Shown here: positions 21,416 through 31,061 of the stretch, piece by piece | Layout: the number at the start of each line of letters is the position of its first letter | Numbering within the stretch: position 1 is the stretch's first letter | Assembly (NCBI GenBank): GCA_963210315.1 | Contig: OY723308.1 | Location: 992,001-1,056,000, forward strand | Reading direction: 5' to 3' | DNA: 64,000 nt | DNA from: Rhynchopus euleeides | Taxonomy: Eukaryota; Euglenozoa; Diplonemea; Diplonemida; Diplonemidae | Notes under the pieces: generated by a model | Told to the model about the DNA's origin: nothing | Database searches by the model: none | The model's input: only the letters and a program-made list of their open reading frames with translations | Translations under genes and position numbers: made by a program

Positions 21416-21647
21416 CTGGGTTGCACTATTCTTGAACACCACTGCCCTCGTCAGATTCCTTCACATACTCGTCCGTCATCAGGATTCATCGCCCCCCCCC
21501 CCCCCCCAGTCCCTTCAACACCCTCGATGTCATCAGACATCGAGACAGAATTCGTCATCCCCCCCCCCCACCCGCCCACCGAACAGCACAGGAACCACAT
21601 CACGGACAGACGACCTGGCACGCCGCCCCCCCCCCCCATCCCCCCTT

Positions 21648-23975
21648 CTAAATGATATCCATCTCAGTCTCGGATTCGTCCTCCTCAGAGGAATCATCAG
21701 AGACATAGTCCCTTTCGAGGGCTTCTGCGAACCGGTTGCTCTTGTCGAAGTAGCCGAGGAGGTCGCCGTTCCGCTGCAAGAACAGACGATCCGCGTAGGT
21801 CTTCGTCGAGATGTTCGACCCCCGCTTGGACTTGCGGGACTCTGCCGTCGAAAACACACTGTCGACCTGTGTGACCGACACAGGCGTGCGGAGCCAAGCC
21901 ACCACATGTGGCGCCAGGATGGGGAACAGCTTCCTCCCCTTCTCCAGCCAGAACGCAATCGGGGTGTCGGTCTGCAGGGATTCGGCAGGGGCATTGAGGT
22001 ACTGTGTGAACTCCGCCCAGCACTCGTCGTCAGCAAGGGCATGGAAATCCACGGCCCACACCAGCTGGTTTGTGATGTCGGGGAAGTCGTCGAAGTCAGC
22101 CATCAGCACGGTTTCCGGGTCGAAGATGAGCGCCATCTCGAACCTCGCCTTCGACGGCCAAGACTCCCAGGCATCCTTCAGCAAGGTGCGGATAGGAGCA
22201 GGATAACTGGTGTTCGTCACCACCTTCTGGTACTCCTCCGTGATAGTCCGCACTTTGATGTGCCCCAGACGGGCTTCCGGGTTCTGCACCCATCGCACGA
22301 GCCACAGCACCGGCTCCACCATCTCAGCCACAGCCACCGTCTCGCTGACGTGCTCTTCCCATGTTCCCTTCTGGATGTGCTCAGAGAGCTGCCTGAGAGT
22401 GAGTGGCTTCTTCTTCCTCGCCATCTCCACGCTGACGAACTGCAGCAGCATCGCACACCGGGTCTGCAGGTGGACTGTCAGGTCGAACATCGCTGCCCAT
22501 CGAGTGTCCGAAGTAGAGGCGGGTTGCTGAGGGCTGGACACCTCCACATTGGCGGCGTGGGTGTCGTCTGTTTCCGCCACAAAGGCGGCAGCCCGCTCCA
22601 GCACCACCGCATCGGTATCTGTGACGTTCACGGATGGGAGAAGCTTGCGGAGCGCACGCACCGCTCCGCGGTCGAGAGCGGTGCGCACACGCAAATGAGT
22701 GTCACGGATGTTCGTTGCAGCATCATGCATCCTCTCCGCCCCCTGTGCCTGAAACTTCTTCCAACGGTGCCGGCGCGACTTGCACCCGAAGAACTGCGAC
22801 ACCAGCGTGCAGAAGGCATACGCCCGGGGGTATGACTGGCGCACTGCTCGCTTCAACGCTGCGTTGAGGTGGTGGCCCAGGCAGTAGATGCCCTCCTCCT
22901 TCTTGTCGCCAAACGCCTTGACGTTCACCGACCCGAAGTCAGCGACAACTGTACTGCGGGTAATGCCGTACAGTTCCCGCACCTCGTCAAGCACATCCCC
23001 GACGTCCTCTGCGTTGTGCACCTCGCCGTCACCACGCACTTTCGACAGGAGGAGCACTCCCCTGCCTCCCACGTAGGCGACGACCGACATGATGGCAAAG
23101 CCAAGATGCCGCAGGCCTGTTCCATCAACGCCCAACGCCACCGGCCGGCCGGTGATGCAGTCGCGGATCTTCTTCTGGATCTCCGCGACGAACAGCGGGG
23201 CCTTGCCCAGCAGCGTCCGGGGCTTCGGCAGAGGGGTGGTCATCGGCAGCGCAAGGATAGACGCCTGGTGAGGCGTGATCCCCGCAATCACAAGGGCAAG
23301 TGCCCATGCCTTTTGAAATGATGCGGTGGTCGTGGGATCGCTCTTCGTGGTTGAAACACAGGGGGCCGCCTGCACTGGCGCTTCCTTCGATGTGGTCTGG
23401 TGCGCCTTCGTGTCGGTCACGTGTTTCTTTGCCACTGTCGATTCAGCATGCTTTACGACGATGCTACAGAGGTTGCACCACAGGACTTCGTCCGATAATG
23501 TCCGGGGGGGGTTTGCATCAAGCAGCATGGTGCGAGTTTCGAACGGGAGGTCCTCCACCGACTTGATCGTGTAGGCCGCAGCAACTGTGGCGTCGTACCT
23601 CGCCAGTTGCTGCAGCCGCTGCCTGGCTGTTACCAAGGAGATCCTCTTCTTGGCAGCAGCCTCGTCTGCGGCTTCCTCCACCGTTTTTCTGAGTTTTATC
23701 GTGTCCAGGCGTTTCTGCGCGCTCTCCGATTTTCCCGCGGGCTTTGGTGCTGTCTTCTTGGGGGCTGGCTTCTTCGCTGCTGGCTTCTTTGGGGGTGGCT
23801 TTTTCACGGCCGCCTTTTTCGCTGAGGGCTTCTTGTCCTTCCCCCCCGTGACGCGACGGCGTTTCTGGTCCGGCTCGTCCTCATCACTGCCCTCTTCCTC
23901 GTCATCGCCGTCATCATCTTCCTCTGCGTCATCCTCCGTTGTTGTGTCGTCTTTTATCCTACGACGACGAGACAT
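21648..23975 (-). CDS. hAT-like transposase with histone H1-like N-terminus and BED finger
   Basis: The protein is about 775 aa from the ATG at 23975. The frame stays open upstream, but that part is made of a duplicated transposase fragment. The N-terminus is acidic, then a run of K-K-P-x-A-K-K-x-A repeats like linker histone tails. A BED-type finger follows (C-N-L-C, then H-x5-H). The hAT core shows V-D-G-T-G, an A-D-F-G-S-V-N-V-K-A motif, C-L-G-H-H-L-N-A-A-L, a DTRWAAMFDLT motif matching the hAT TRW signature, and a C-terminal dimerisation-like region. It should cut and paste the element. No internal stops are seen, so it may be active. Confidence 0.82.
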   Translation of the reverse strand: MSRRRRIKDDTTTEDDAEEDDDGDDEEEGSDEDEPDQKRRRVTGGKDKKPSAKKAAVKKPPPKKPAAKKPAPKKTAPKPAGKSESAQKRLDTIKLRKTVEEAADEAAAKKRISLVTARQRLQQLARYDATVAAAYTIKSVEDLPFETRTMLLDANPPRTLSDEVLWCNLCSIVVKHAESTVAKKHVTDTKAHQTTSKEAPVQAAPCVSTTKSDPTTTASFQKAWALALVIAGITPHQASILALPMTTPLPKPRTLLGKAPLFVAEIQKKIRDCITGRPVALGVDGTGLRHLGFAIMSVVAYVGGRGVLLLSKVRGDGEVHNAEDVGDVLDEVRELYGITRSTVVADFGSVNVKAFGDKKEEGIYCLGHHLNAALKRAVRQSYPRAYAFCTLVSQFFGCKSRRHRWKKFQAQGAERMHDAATNIRDTHLRVRTALDRGAVRALRKLLPSVNVTDTDAVVLERAAAFVAETDDTHAANVEVSSPQQPASTSDTRWAAMFDLTVHLQTRCAMLLQFVSVEMARKKKPLTLRQLSEHIQKGTWEEHVSETVAVAEMVEPVLWLVRWVQNPEARLGHIKVRTITEEYQKVVTNTSYPAPIRTLLKDAWESWPSKARFEMALIFDPETVLMADFDDFPDITNQLVWAVDFHALADDECWAEFTQYLNAPAESLQTDTPIAFWLEKGRKLFPILAPHVVAWLRTPVSVTQVDSVFSTAESRKSKRGSNISTKTYADRLFLQRNGDLLGYFDKSNRFAEALERDYVSDDSSEEDESETEMDII

Positions 23976-24051
23976 TTTTTGATCCCTGGTGTTTCCTGTG
24001 GAGGGTGATGGCGATGCAGTCACAACATAGCGATAGACACACGGGTCGAGA

Positions 24052-24141
24052 TCGCACACGCAAATGAGTGTCACGGATGTGCGTGGCAGTATCCTGTAAC
24101 CTCTCCGCCCCCCTGTGCCTGAAACTTCTTCCAACGGTGCC
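24052..24141 (-). repeat. Duplicated fragment of the transposase gene
   Basis: About 90 bp here repeat the transposase coding sequence at 22683-22771 with several changes, in the same orientation, just upstream of the real start codon. It extends the open frame upstream but is unlikely to be translated. Confidence 0.75.
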
Positions 24142-24702
24142 AGCTTCATTGACAGGATGCCCCAGACAGACATAGTGCTGCGCATGTCATGGCACTATGT
24201 GTGTTGTGTCTGCCACCCATTTGTGAGGGACATTCTACACTTCTGAGTGAAGCCCCCCGTCACCAATAATTCAAAGAAGCAAAAATGGCAGCTTCCGGCT
24301 CCACTTTTACCACTTTTTCAATGTGTTCTGGGCTGATTTCTGGTTTTCCGAAAATCTCAAAAAAATTATCGCACCATTATCGTATATTATCGTATACGAT
24401 AATATACGATAATGGGAGTACGATAATAATTATCGTATGCGATAATAATTATCGTTTGCACTGTATGCCTAGGGGGGGTCATAAGCCCCCCTAAAAACGT
24501 ACGAAAACCAAAATTTTCAACATACCATCAGAACCGCCCTAATACCTGATCTGACCCGAAAATCCGACCCATACCCCCCCGGAAACTGTCTGGGGCCCAC
24601 TTGTGACACCTGATACGCACTTTTGTGATGATTTTTTGGGGTCCTAAAAAATGTACCTCAGTTTCGTACCTTGCCTTTGTACCTGAACCACTCCCGACCG
24701 CA

Positions 24703-24972
24703 TTATTTCGTTCTTTGCCTTTTCTGCGGTGGTTCTGGCTCAGGTGGCACGCATGTTGCCTTCCCCAGTGCCTCGGCAAGGTCTTTCTTGACCTGATTAG
24801 TGGGAATGTTGTGTTGTTGCGTCAGCAGAATGAGTTCAGCCACCTTCTGGGTGTAGTACTTCGATCGCATATGGGTCATTGTGAGTACTTCGTACGCCTG
24901 GGAGGCTGCATCGGCATTAGTAGGCAGCGTTGTAGATGCTTTTGCTTCGTCGATCTTAGCCTGTGAAGGCAC
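24703..24972 (-). CDS. Second ORF of the long-TIR element (possible second exon)
   Basis: An 89-codon frame with no ATG, ending QKRQRTK. It begins right after a CCTTCACAG acceptor-like sequence and follows the 25008-25721 ORF, so it is probably its 3' exon. It is helical and Lys/Gln-rich with no recognised family. Confidence 0.45.
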   Translation of the reverse strand: MPSQAKIDEAKASTTLPTNADAASQAYEVLTMTHMRSKYYTQKVAELILLTQQHNIPTNQVKKDLAEALGKATCVPPEPEPPQKRQRTK

Positions 24973-25007
24973 GATTGGGATATTGTACGCCCTGAGAGCC
25001 GAAGTGG

Positions 25008-25721
25008 TTATGATTGTGCTGTGTAATTTGCGCCCCGCAGGATATGCACACCACGCAGTCTCGACAACACGTATGAGAGTGTACCATGTGGGGACTCAAC
25101 AAGGTCATTGGATCGGCATCTGCCTGCCGACTCAGCCCCCACACAGTGCGACCGCAAGGTCGCCAGGGATGTCTCAACGCCAGGGGAATACCCTCCCCTG
25201 GCGTTGTACAACCCTACTCTCAACCCTCGGGTCCTCTCCTGGAGGCGGTGGTGGCGGGCCCGCAACGCTTCGTACTTCCGGTACAGACTGAGGTAGTCTG
25301 CCCGGCTGACCCGCTCATTGCTTCCTAGATCATCTGCTGCTCTGGAGCTGCCATCACTCTCACTGCCCACATCAGTTGGTGTGGGGGTAGGAGCAGGAGG
25401 AGTGGGAGGAGTAGGAGTGCAGGTGACATCTTTCTTGGCTAGCAAGGAACGCCGCTTTTCCCGCACGTGCGTGCAGTTGATGCACCACTGCATATATCTG
25501 TCGTCACCACGTCCCACTCGCTCTCCTATGTACCCAGCCCGACGGAGCGCCCGAAATAATGTCGCCTCACCGATGTCGTGTGCCGTTTTCTTTTTACGCA
25601 GGTCTGCCACAACGCTCTCTGCCGAGACCCCGCACATCTCCCGTTTGGCGAGCGTCTTTCGAGCAAGGTACTCCTCTGCAGCAGCATCTGACACCTCTGC
25701 GAGGCCCTGGGCACGCGGCAT
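25008..25721 (-). CDS. Unknown DNA-transposon protein with helix-turn-helix-like region
   Basis: About 237 aa from the ATG at 25721. The frame also continues up into the right inverted repeat. Residues around S-A-E-S-V-V-A-D-L-R to L-F-R-A-L-R-R-A-G-Y have the rhythm of a helix-turn-helix, followed by a C-x2-C pair, a Thr/Pro linker and a basic helix. It may bind the terminal repeats. No DDE catalytic motif is seen, and the true C-terminus probably lies in the next ORF after a short intron. Confidence 0.5.
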   Translation of the reverse strand: MPRAQGLAEVSDAAAEEYLARKTLAKREMCGVSAESVVADLRKKKTAHDIGEATLFRALRRAGYIGERVGRGDDRYMQWCINCTHVREKRRSLLAKKDVTCTPTPPTPPAPTPTPTDVGSESDGSSRAADDLGSNERVSRADYLSLYRKYEALRARHHRLQERTRGLRVGLYNARGGYSPGVETSLATLRSHCVGAESAGRCRSNDLVESPHGTLSYVLSRLRGVHILRGANYTAQS

Positions 25722-26001
25722 GTGTTGCTCGGCGTGCTGAGTGAGCGTAGTGACACCCTTCCCTTGCAAAGAACGAAATAATGCGGTCGGGAGTGGTTCA
25801 GGTACAAAGGCAAGGTACGAAACTGAGGTACATTTTTTAGGACCCCAAAAAATCATCACAAAAGTGCGTATCAGGTGTCACAAGTGGGCCCCAGACAGTT
25901 TCCGGGGGGGTATGGGTCGGATTTTCAGGTCAGATCAGGTATTAGGGCGGCTCTGATGGTATGTCGAAAATTTTGGTTTTGTACGGGCTTATGACCCCCC
26001 C

Positions 26002-29000
26002 TACCCCCCCCCCTCCCCCGGGAGTTGTTACCATCCCCTGAAATACTCGTCGAGAAATCTACTGAACAAAGGGGGCTCTCAAGAGAACCCCCTCTAAAAA
26101 GAAGGACGTTAATCGGCCGTTTCTGGGGCATGGCCTTCTGCTGCCGTTGGGGTGGTAGTGTATGGGGCGGTGGTGTGGTGTGGTTTTGTGTTTGTGTTTG
26201 TGTTTGTCATCCCCCCGAACAACAGCCAAGGCGCAAGGCGGAGGGCTGGCTGCCAGGGCTGGTGCAGGGCCTGAAAAAATGTCTGTTCGGGTGGCGTTAT
26301 CTCTCCTGACCGCGTCTGGGATCTCAGCGGACCCCCTTTCCCCTGCGGTGTTAATCACTATGACTGTTGCGTTGGAGCACCCCAAAGTATAAAAGTATTC
26401 TTTGTGCAACGACACGGTCTGGTCGTCCTGTTGTGCCAGGCTGCTGGTCGTTGATACCAAAGCAAAGACGGGGTGTCACGAAGCAAGGGACACGTGGCTT
26501 GGGGGGGCACTGTCCATGCATCCGCATGTTGTTGAATTTGAGAAGTCAACTTAAAATAAGCCATCCCAATCGATTCTAATTCTGAATTCAAAATACAGAA
26601 GGAACGATTTCCGTTTGATTTGAACGATATGAAAGAAGAATCGTTCAAGCCATTCGGGTGTTTCGTCCCGCCCGCCAGCATTTTTATATTTCGGCTGCTG
26701 GCTCGGAAGAATGTTCATTTCTGAATTGGAACACCCATAGCATCCAACTAACCCATCCCCACACTCGCGCTGGCTCTGGTGTGTGAATGAAGGCAATGCC
26801 ATGTCACCACGAACATCGAAGGGCTCAGAGCTCTGGGAATGCTTTCAGATTGTGCGCAGCCAGCGGCCCCACTCAGTATGTGGACATTGCAAATATCACT
26901 GGTTTCCAACACTCGCTTTGATATAGACAGCGCAGAGAGTTGAGCGTGCCGGCATCCCAGACGGTGTCTTGGTCCTTCCACCGGCTGGACAGTGACGGTA
27001 TTATTTCTTCATACTCACGCCCCTGCCCATCCCCCTTGGTTCATGTTTGCGCTTTCCATCTCTGCATGAAACACCCACACCACCCATACTTGCATCGGCA
27101 AATTCTTGTCAAAATTCGTGGCGGAGATACTGCTCACGCTCCGCCACGTTGCCAATGTCAAAGCCAAGAACGGCAGGCATCACAGCTTAGCTGGTGCTTG
27201 TTGTGTTGCCCTTTCCTCTCCTTCCCGCACCAACATTCCCGATTTGCTCGGATCTTGCTCTGGGTGTGTGAAGTCGGCCCGGATTTTCCCAGTGCATAGT
27301 CCAATAATTGTCATCACGTTGCTTTCAAGTCCATTTCCAGATGAAAGGCTTTCCCCCCTAGTGCCCCCCAGCTGTGCGTGCTCTCCCAAACACGACCTGC
27401 CGGGACCCCTCTAGCCATAGCTGATAGAGGGAAGGGATCCTTTGGTTGTCCGTTTCTAAACGAGTTTCTACATCTTCTGCATAAATGCCCCATCCATCCT
27501 CTCTCCCTGCAAGTGTAAACGCATTGTGAGCGTGTAAAGTTTCAGCACCAGGGCTGATGTGCCCTATTGAGTGTTGTGCACACACTTGTGTGTATGTGTG
27601 TGGCAGTGGAAATTATTGCGTTCTCCACTGCCGCAAGAAACATGTGCACACACGTCGTCAAGTTGAACCGCTTGGTATCGCCCTGCAAATCCTTTTTTGG
27701 GTCTTGCTTGTCTTTCCAGTACCAGGTCGTGTCTTCCCGAACCCCTGTCAGTGTAGTGTTATGTTGTGAATCTGGTTCTTCCGACGTCTTGCGGCAATGC
27801 TTCAAGGCGGTGCCGATGCGTCTGCTCTCTGCCTTGAGAAGGGCGGCCTTCGTGATCTGCACATGCCAAGGCTTCGCCCCGCTACCTTTTCCTGTGATAA
27901 AAGAAAAACGAACAGCGGCAGAACAAGGAAGTGTGCGACCAAGTTACCACCCTCATCTGTCAGCCAGCTTGCGATTTTTCTGACATGCGCATGTCCTCAC
28001 CACAAGTGGCGCCAAAAGCGCACTGACACTCCCGGACACAAGTCAGTTGCCTACAGAAACAACATGGTGTGGGTCTTGCACACAGGATGATTATGTGTGC
28101 CAGTTGTGCTGCAGCGCGTTGCCAGCACAGCAAAATCCAATCGACTCTATCCCGAGCTATGGTCCTGGGCAGCAAATGTTGCGGCCCTTTGGGGCTTCCG
28201 GGGGGGCCAACACTATCCCAATCACAAAATCAAGTCCCAGCAATTTAAGGAAGGTCTGCAACGCTGTCTCTGGCCCTGTGGCAGCTTGCACACCCGATGG
28301 CATGCTGCAGGCATTCGCGTGGGAGGACATCGGTCACACAACTGTTTTGTATTCGCATTTCTTTGTGGCAATACATCGCTATTGAGCCACTCAGCAGACA
28401 AGCATCATCGGTTGGTTAGCCCCACCCCCTGTGTGTGTCCACCCCCTGTGCGTATCGATCCTATGTGGTTCGCTTGGCCTGTACCGGTTAAGCCTGGTGT
28501 GAGGCTGACTGCCCTGCCATGGCTCATCAGGTACAGATCTCAGGGTGAATCTTCCTGTGCCTTGCTGGGTCCTGCAAACCCTCATGCCTGCTTTTGCAGC
28601 TGGGAGGTTTGTGTTCCAGCAACAACACGCTTGAAATCGAGAGTGTTTTTTTGCTTCTTCACCTTTCGATCCAGCAGGGCACAGGCAGCATATTTGCGCG
28701 TGACCTTCGTGGAAAGTGCCATTCAGTTCTTCATTCAAACCCTCGGTTCAGGCCAGAGAGGGTTTGCGTGTCTGCGGAAAGCGTTCAACTGCATCACGAA
28801 AGTGCTGTGAGGACGGGAAACCTTGAACTTGTTTGCATTTTCCCGAGTATGCCATTTGTTTTCAGGGAATAACTTGAACACGGATCCAAGACGCTCTGTG
28901 TGGTTAGCAGTGAGGTTGCAGGGGCCTTCTGCATCAGAGCTGGTTGTCCTCGGACTGCCAGAGGTTGTTGCTTATCGAACGAACTACCCTGCAAGTCAGA

Positions 29001-29300
29001 ACAGATCTCCTAAATTGGTCAAGAAAAAGACGGACGCCAGGACAAGGGGCATCGTGGCTTGTTCGGTTTCGGTGCCCTGAATCCTCACACAGCGCACCAG
29101 TCATCGCCAGGGCTGGCACTTTTCACGAGCAAGTTGATTGAACCAAGACTGGCTCGCAAAAGTGGCTAGGCGGCGAGTCTTTGTGCGCAACCTTGACTGG
29201 GTGTACCAGTCATGGTTTCTTCTTTGGAACCTCGTCAGTCAGTACCGGTCTTGTTAGTCGTCATGTGCCGTGGTTGCCTTCCCCACCACCCCCACCCCTT
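26002..29300. other. 3.3-kb gene-free stretch
   Basis: Scattered ORFs up to 237 codons have no ATG context, domain or codon bias like the neighbours, and are rich in Cys, Trp and His as random frames are. A GT-rich tract lies near 26183-26208. I see no RNA gene. Confidence 0.5.
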
Positions 29301-29309
29301 CTCCTGCAG
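29281..29309 (+). promoter_or_regulatory. Candidate spliced-leader acceptor
   Basis: A pyrimidine tract of CCACC repeats ends in CTCCTGCAG about 115 nt before the LPMO start codon. Pattern only. Confidence 0.35.
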
Positions 29310-29423
29310 CAACTGTTTGCTGTTTTCGCCCTTGCCGCGGACTTGTTGGAATGAGGTATTCCATTGGCACACAACCACAAACAGGCGATCTTGCTTCGAA
29401 CCTTTCCGAAAAGAAGAATAACA

Positions 29424-30338
29424 ATGCTGCGTGTTGCTGCACTGCTGCTGGCGGGTGCGTGTGTGGGCGTGTCTGGGCACGGGCTCGTGAAGTGGCCGCC
29501 GTCGCGTGTGCTGTGGTGCAACCAGAAGTATTCGCAGGAGCACACGCCTGACGGGAAGACGCAGAACCAGGACTGCGGGACTGCCACCAACTGCCCACAC
29601 TGCGTGGAGAACGACGACGGGCTGTGGCCTGTGGACCAGTTCACAGACACGATTGCTGCAGGGGAGCTGAGCAAGTTTGCACCGCTGAACGAGCAGTCGC
29701 CGACACGCTGGCACAAGTCTGCGATGCGGCCGGGGCGGAACGTGTTCACGTGGTTCTACACGGCACCGCACGGGACACGCGACTGGTCGTACTTCATCAC
29801 GAAGGTGGGGTGGGACCAGAACAAGCCGCTGGGGACGGAGACGCTGGAGAAGGTGCCGTTCTGCTACGTGCACGGGCGCTACGAGACACCGCCCGCACAG
29901 CAGGGGCACGAGTGCGTTGTGCCGCACCGTGAGGGGTACCACGTCATCATGGCGATCTGGGACGTGTCCTTCGGGCAGACCTTCTACCAGGCGATCGATG
30001 TCATGTTCCCAGCATCATCTGCACCTGCACCCACACCTGTGACGGGGGTGCCTGCTCCGACGTGTGCAGACCTGGAGGCGGAGTACACGGCGTGCCTGGC
30101 GGGCGATGCGCCGCACACACCCGAGCCTGCCGCGCAAACCGCCACCCCGAGCACCGCAGGCACAGACGTGCCTGTGTGGGAGGCACCGCCCGGTGTGCCT
30201 GTGCTGCCGTCGGAGCCGTACCCAGTCTTCCCTCCGTCGTGCAACGGCGAGCGCCTGATGATGTGGAAGTCGTGCAGCGGGCGTGAGGAGTGCTGCGACG
30301 TGTCCCTGCGCTGTAGTGGTGGCTCGTGCCGCCGCTGA
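29424..30338 (+). CDS. AA10-type lytic polysaccharide monooxygenase (chitin/cellulose-active)
   Basis: The protein is 304 aa. The ATG at 29424 gives an 18-residue signal peptide ending V-S-G, after which the mature protein starts with His-Gly, the first residue of the LPMO copper histidine brace. The ~200-aa catalytic domain matches the AA10/chitin-binding type-4 fold: S-P-T-R-W-H-K, F-T-W-x-x-T-A-P-H-G (second brace His), W-x-Y-F-I-T-K and the end A-I-W-D-V-x-F-x-Q-T-F-Y-Q-A-I-D-V. A Pro/Ala/Thr linker leads to a ~32-residue Cys-rich tail with knottin-like spacing C-x9-C-x5-C-C-x5-C-x4-C, possibly a binding module. It should cleave crystalline chitin or cellulose outside the cell. AA10 enzymes are mostly bacterial, so acquisition by transfer is likely. 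Confidence 0.93.
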   Translation: MLRVAALLLAGACVGVSGHGLVKWPPSRVLWCNQKYSQEHTPDGKTQNQDCGTATNCPHCVENDDGLWPVDQFTDTIAAGELSKFAPLNEQSPTRWHKSAMRPGRNVFTWFYTAPHGTRDWSYFITKVGWDQNKPLGTETLEKVPFCYVHGRYETPPAQQGHECVVPHREGYHVIMAIWDVSFGQTFYQAIDVMFPASSAPAPTPVTGVPAPTCADLEAEYTACLAGDAPHTPEPAAQTATPSTAGTDVPVWEAPPGVPVLPSEPYPVFPPSCNGERLMMWKSCSGREECCDVSLRCSGGSCRR

Positions 30339-30989
30339 TACCGTGCAGCACTATGTTCACACACTTTACTGAAGCAGTATCCAATCTCCAGCCCAGTCCA
30401 CACTTTATGTTTCAATCCGATCGACTCTGGGCCATTCCATTTCCTCCGTTGTTCCTCTTGCTGGGCTTCGCTCTGGCGAGCTGTGCCAGTGGCACCTGCT
30501 TTATTGTGAGGAGGCCCACTTCCGCACTTGCGAGGCGAAGACCCACTGCATTGTTTTTGTTTGTTTGTTCCGTGCATGTTGCAACCTTGCAGCTGCACAA
30601 GAACTCCACACCTGCACCAGCAGGGCACCTTCCTGCCTTGCTGCTGCACTGTTTGACCTTTCCCACACAGGCCAGCACGTGCCTGCAGTGGACCTTGCAT
30701 GCGTCAGCAACCCATACAGAAGAGACCAACGCCACCCGTGATACACTTGCGGTGGCACATACAGGTCAGACCACACAGTGAAACACCGAACAGAACACAG
30801 CGACACCACTCCCCCTCCCCTCCCCCCCTCACACCCCTCCGCCCTCCCTGCAACCGAATGATATTGCAATTACCTTCGCCAGTCCGTGACTCAACATGAA
30901 GGTGTGGTACAAGCCCGTGAGAGGGCCCCCACACGCAAATCACTACAGCGTAGGCTGTCACCACCATCCTGCCCCCCTGCCCACCATCA
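30339..30989. other. Spacer, no gene
   Basis: 3' flank of the LPMO gene and pyrimidine-rich lead-in to the next gene. Open frames here lack supporting features. Confidence 0.5.
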
Positions 30990-31014
30990 CCCCCCCCCCC
31001 CCCCCCCCCCACAG
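30990..31014 (+). promoter_or_regulatory. Candidate spliced-leader acceptor (poly-C then ACAG)
   Basis: An uninterrupted run of about 21 C ends in ACAG, 47 nt before the ATG of the decarboxylase gene. It is the clearest acceptor-like signal in the window. Confidence 0.45.
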
Positions 31015-31061
31015 CATCGCGATTCCCCTCTCTCGTCACCACCCCTACCCACACACCAACG

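Larger units (their letters stand above)
21171..24469 (-). mobile_element. Autonomous hAT-like DNA transposon
   Basis: The 30-bp ends are perfect inverted repeats beginning GGCATACAGTGCAAACG, each followed inward by an array of CGATAAT-type motifs. The flanks are TA on both sides, embedded in a CCTAGG palindrome, so the duplication is ambiguous; no clear 8-bp hAT duplication is present. The element carries one transposase gene. It appears to have inserted at the TA bordering the next element (24472-26001). Confidence 0.85.
24472..26001 (-). mobile_element. DNA element with ~240-bp terminal inverted repeats and TA flanks
   Basis: Left (24472-24718) and right (25766-26001) arms are inverted copies beginning GGGGGGGTCATAAGCCC. 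TA dinucleotides at 24470-24471 and 26002-26003 look like a target duplication within a C-rich site. The interior holds a helix-turn-helix-like ORF pair but no obvious catalytic transposase domain, so the element may be non-autonomous. Confidence 0.8.

Noticed and set aside
23976-24185. Upstream extension of the transposase frame
   Set aside because: Much of it is a duplicated fragment of the transposase gene; the ATG at 23975 gives a natural N-terminus.
24470-24471. 8-bp hAT target duplication for the hAT-like element
   Set aside because: The 8-bp flanks CCCCTAGG and CCTAGGGG are inverted rather than direct repeats, so only TA can be claimed.
28097-28810. 237-codon + strand frame in the 26-29 kb spacer
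   Set aside because: Composition rich in Cys, Trp and His, no domain, and no codon bias like neighbouring genes.
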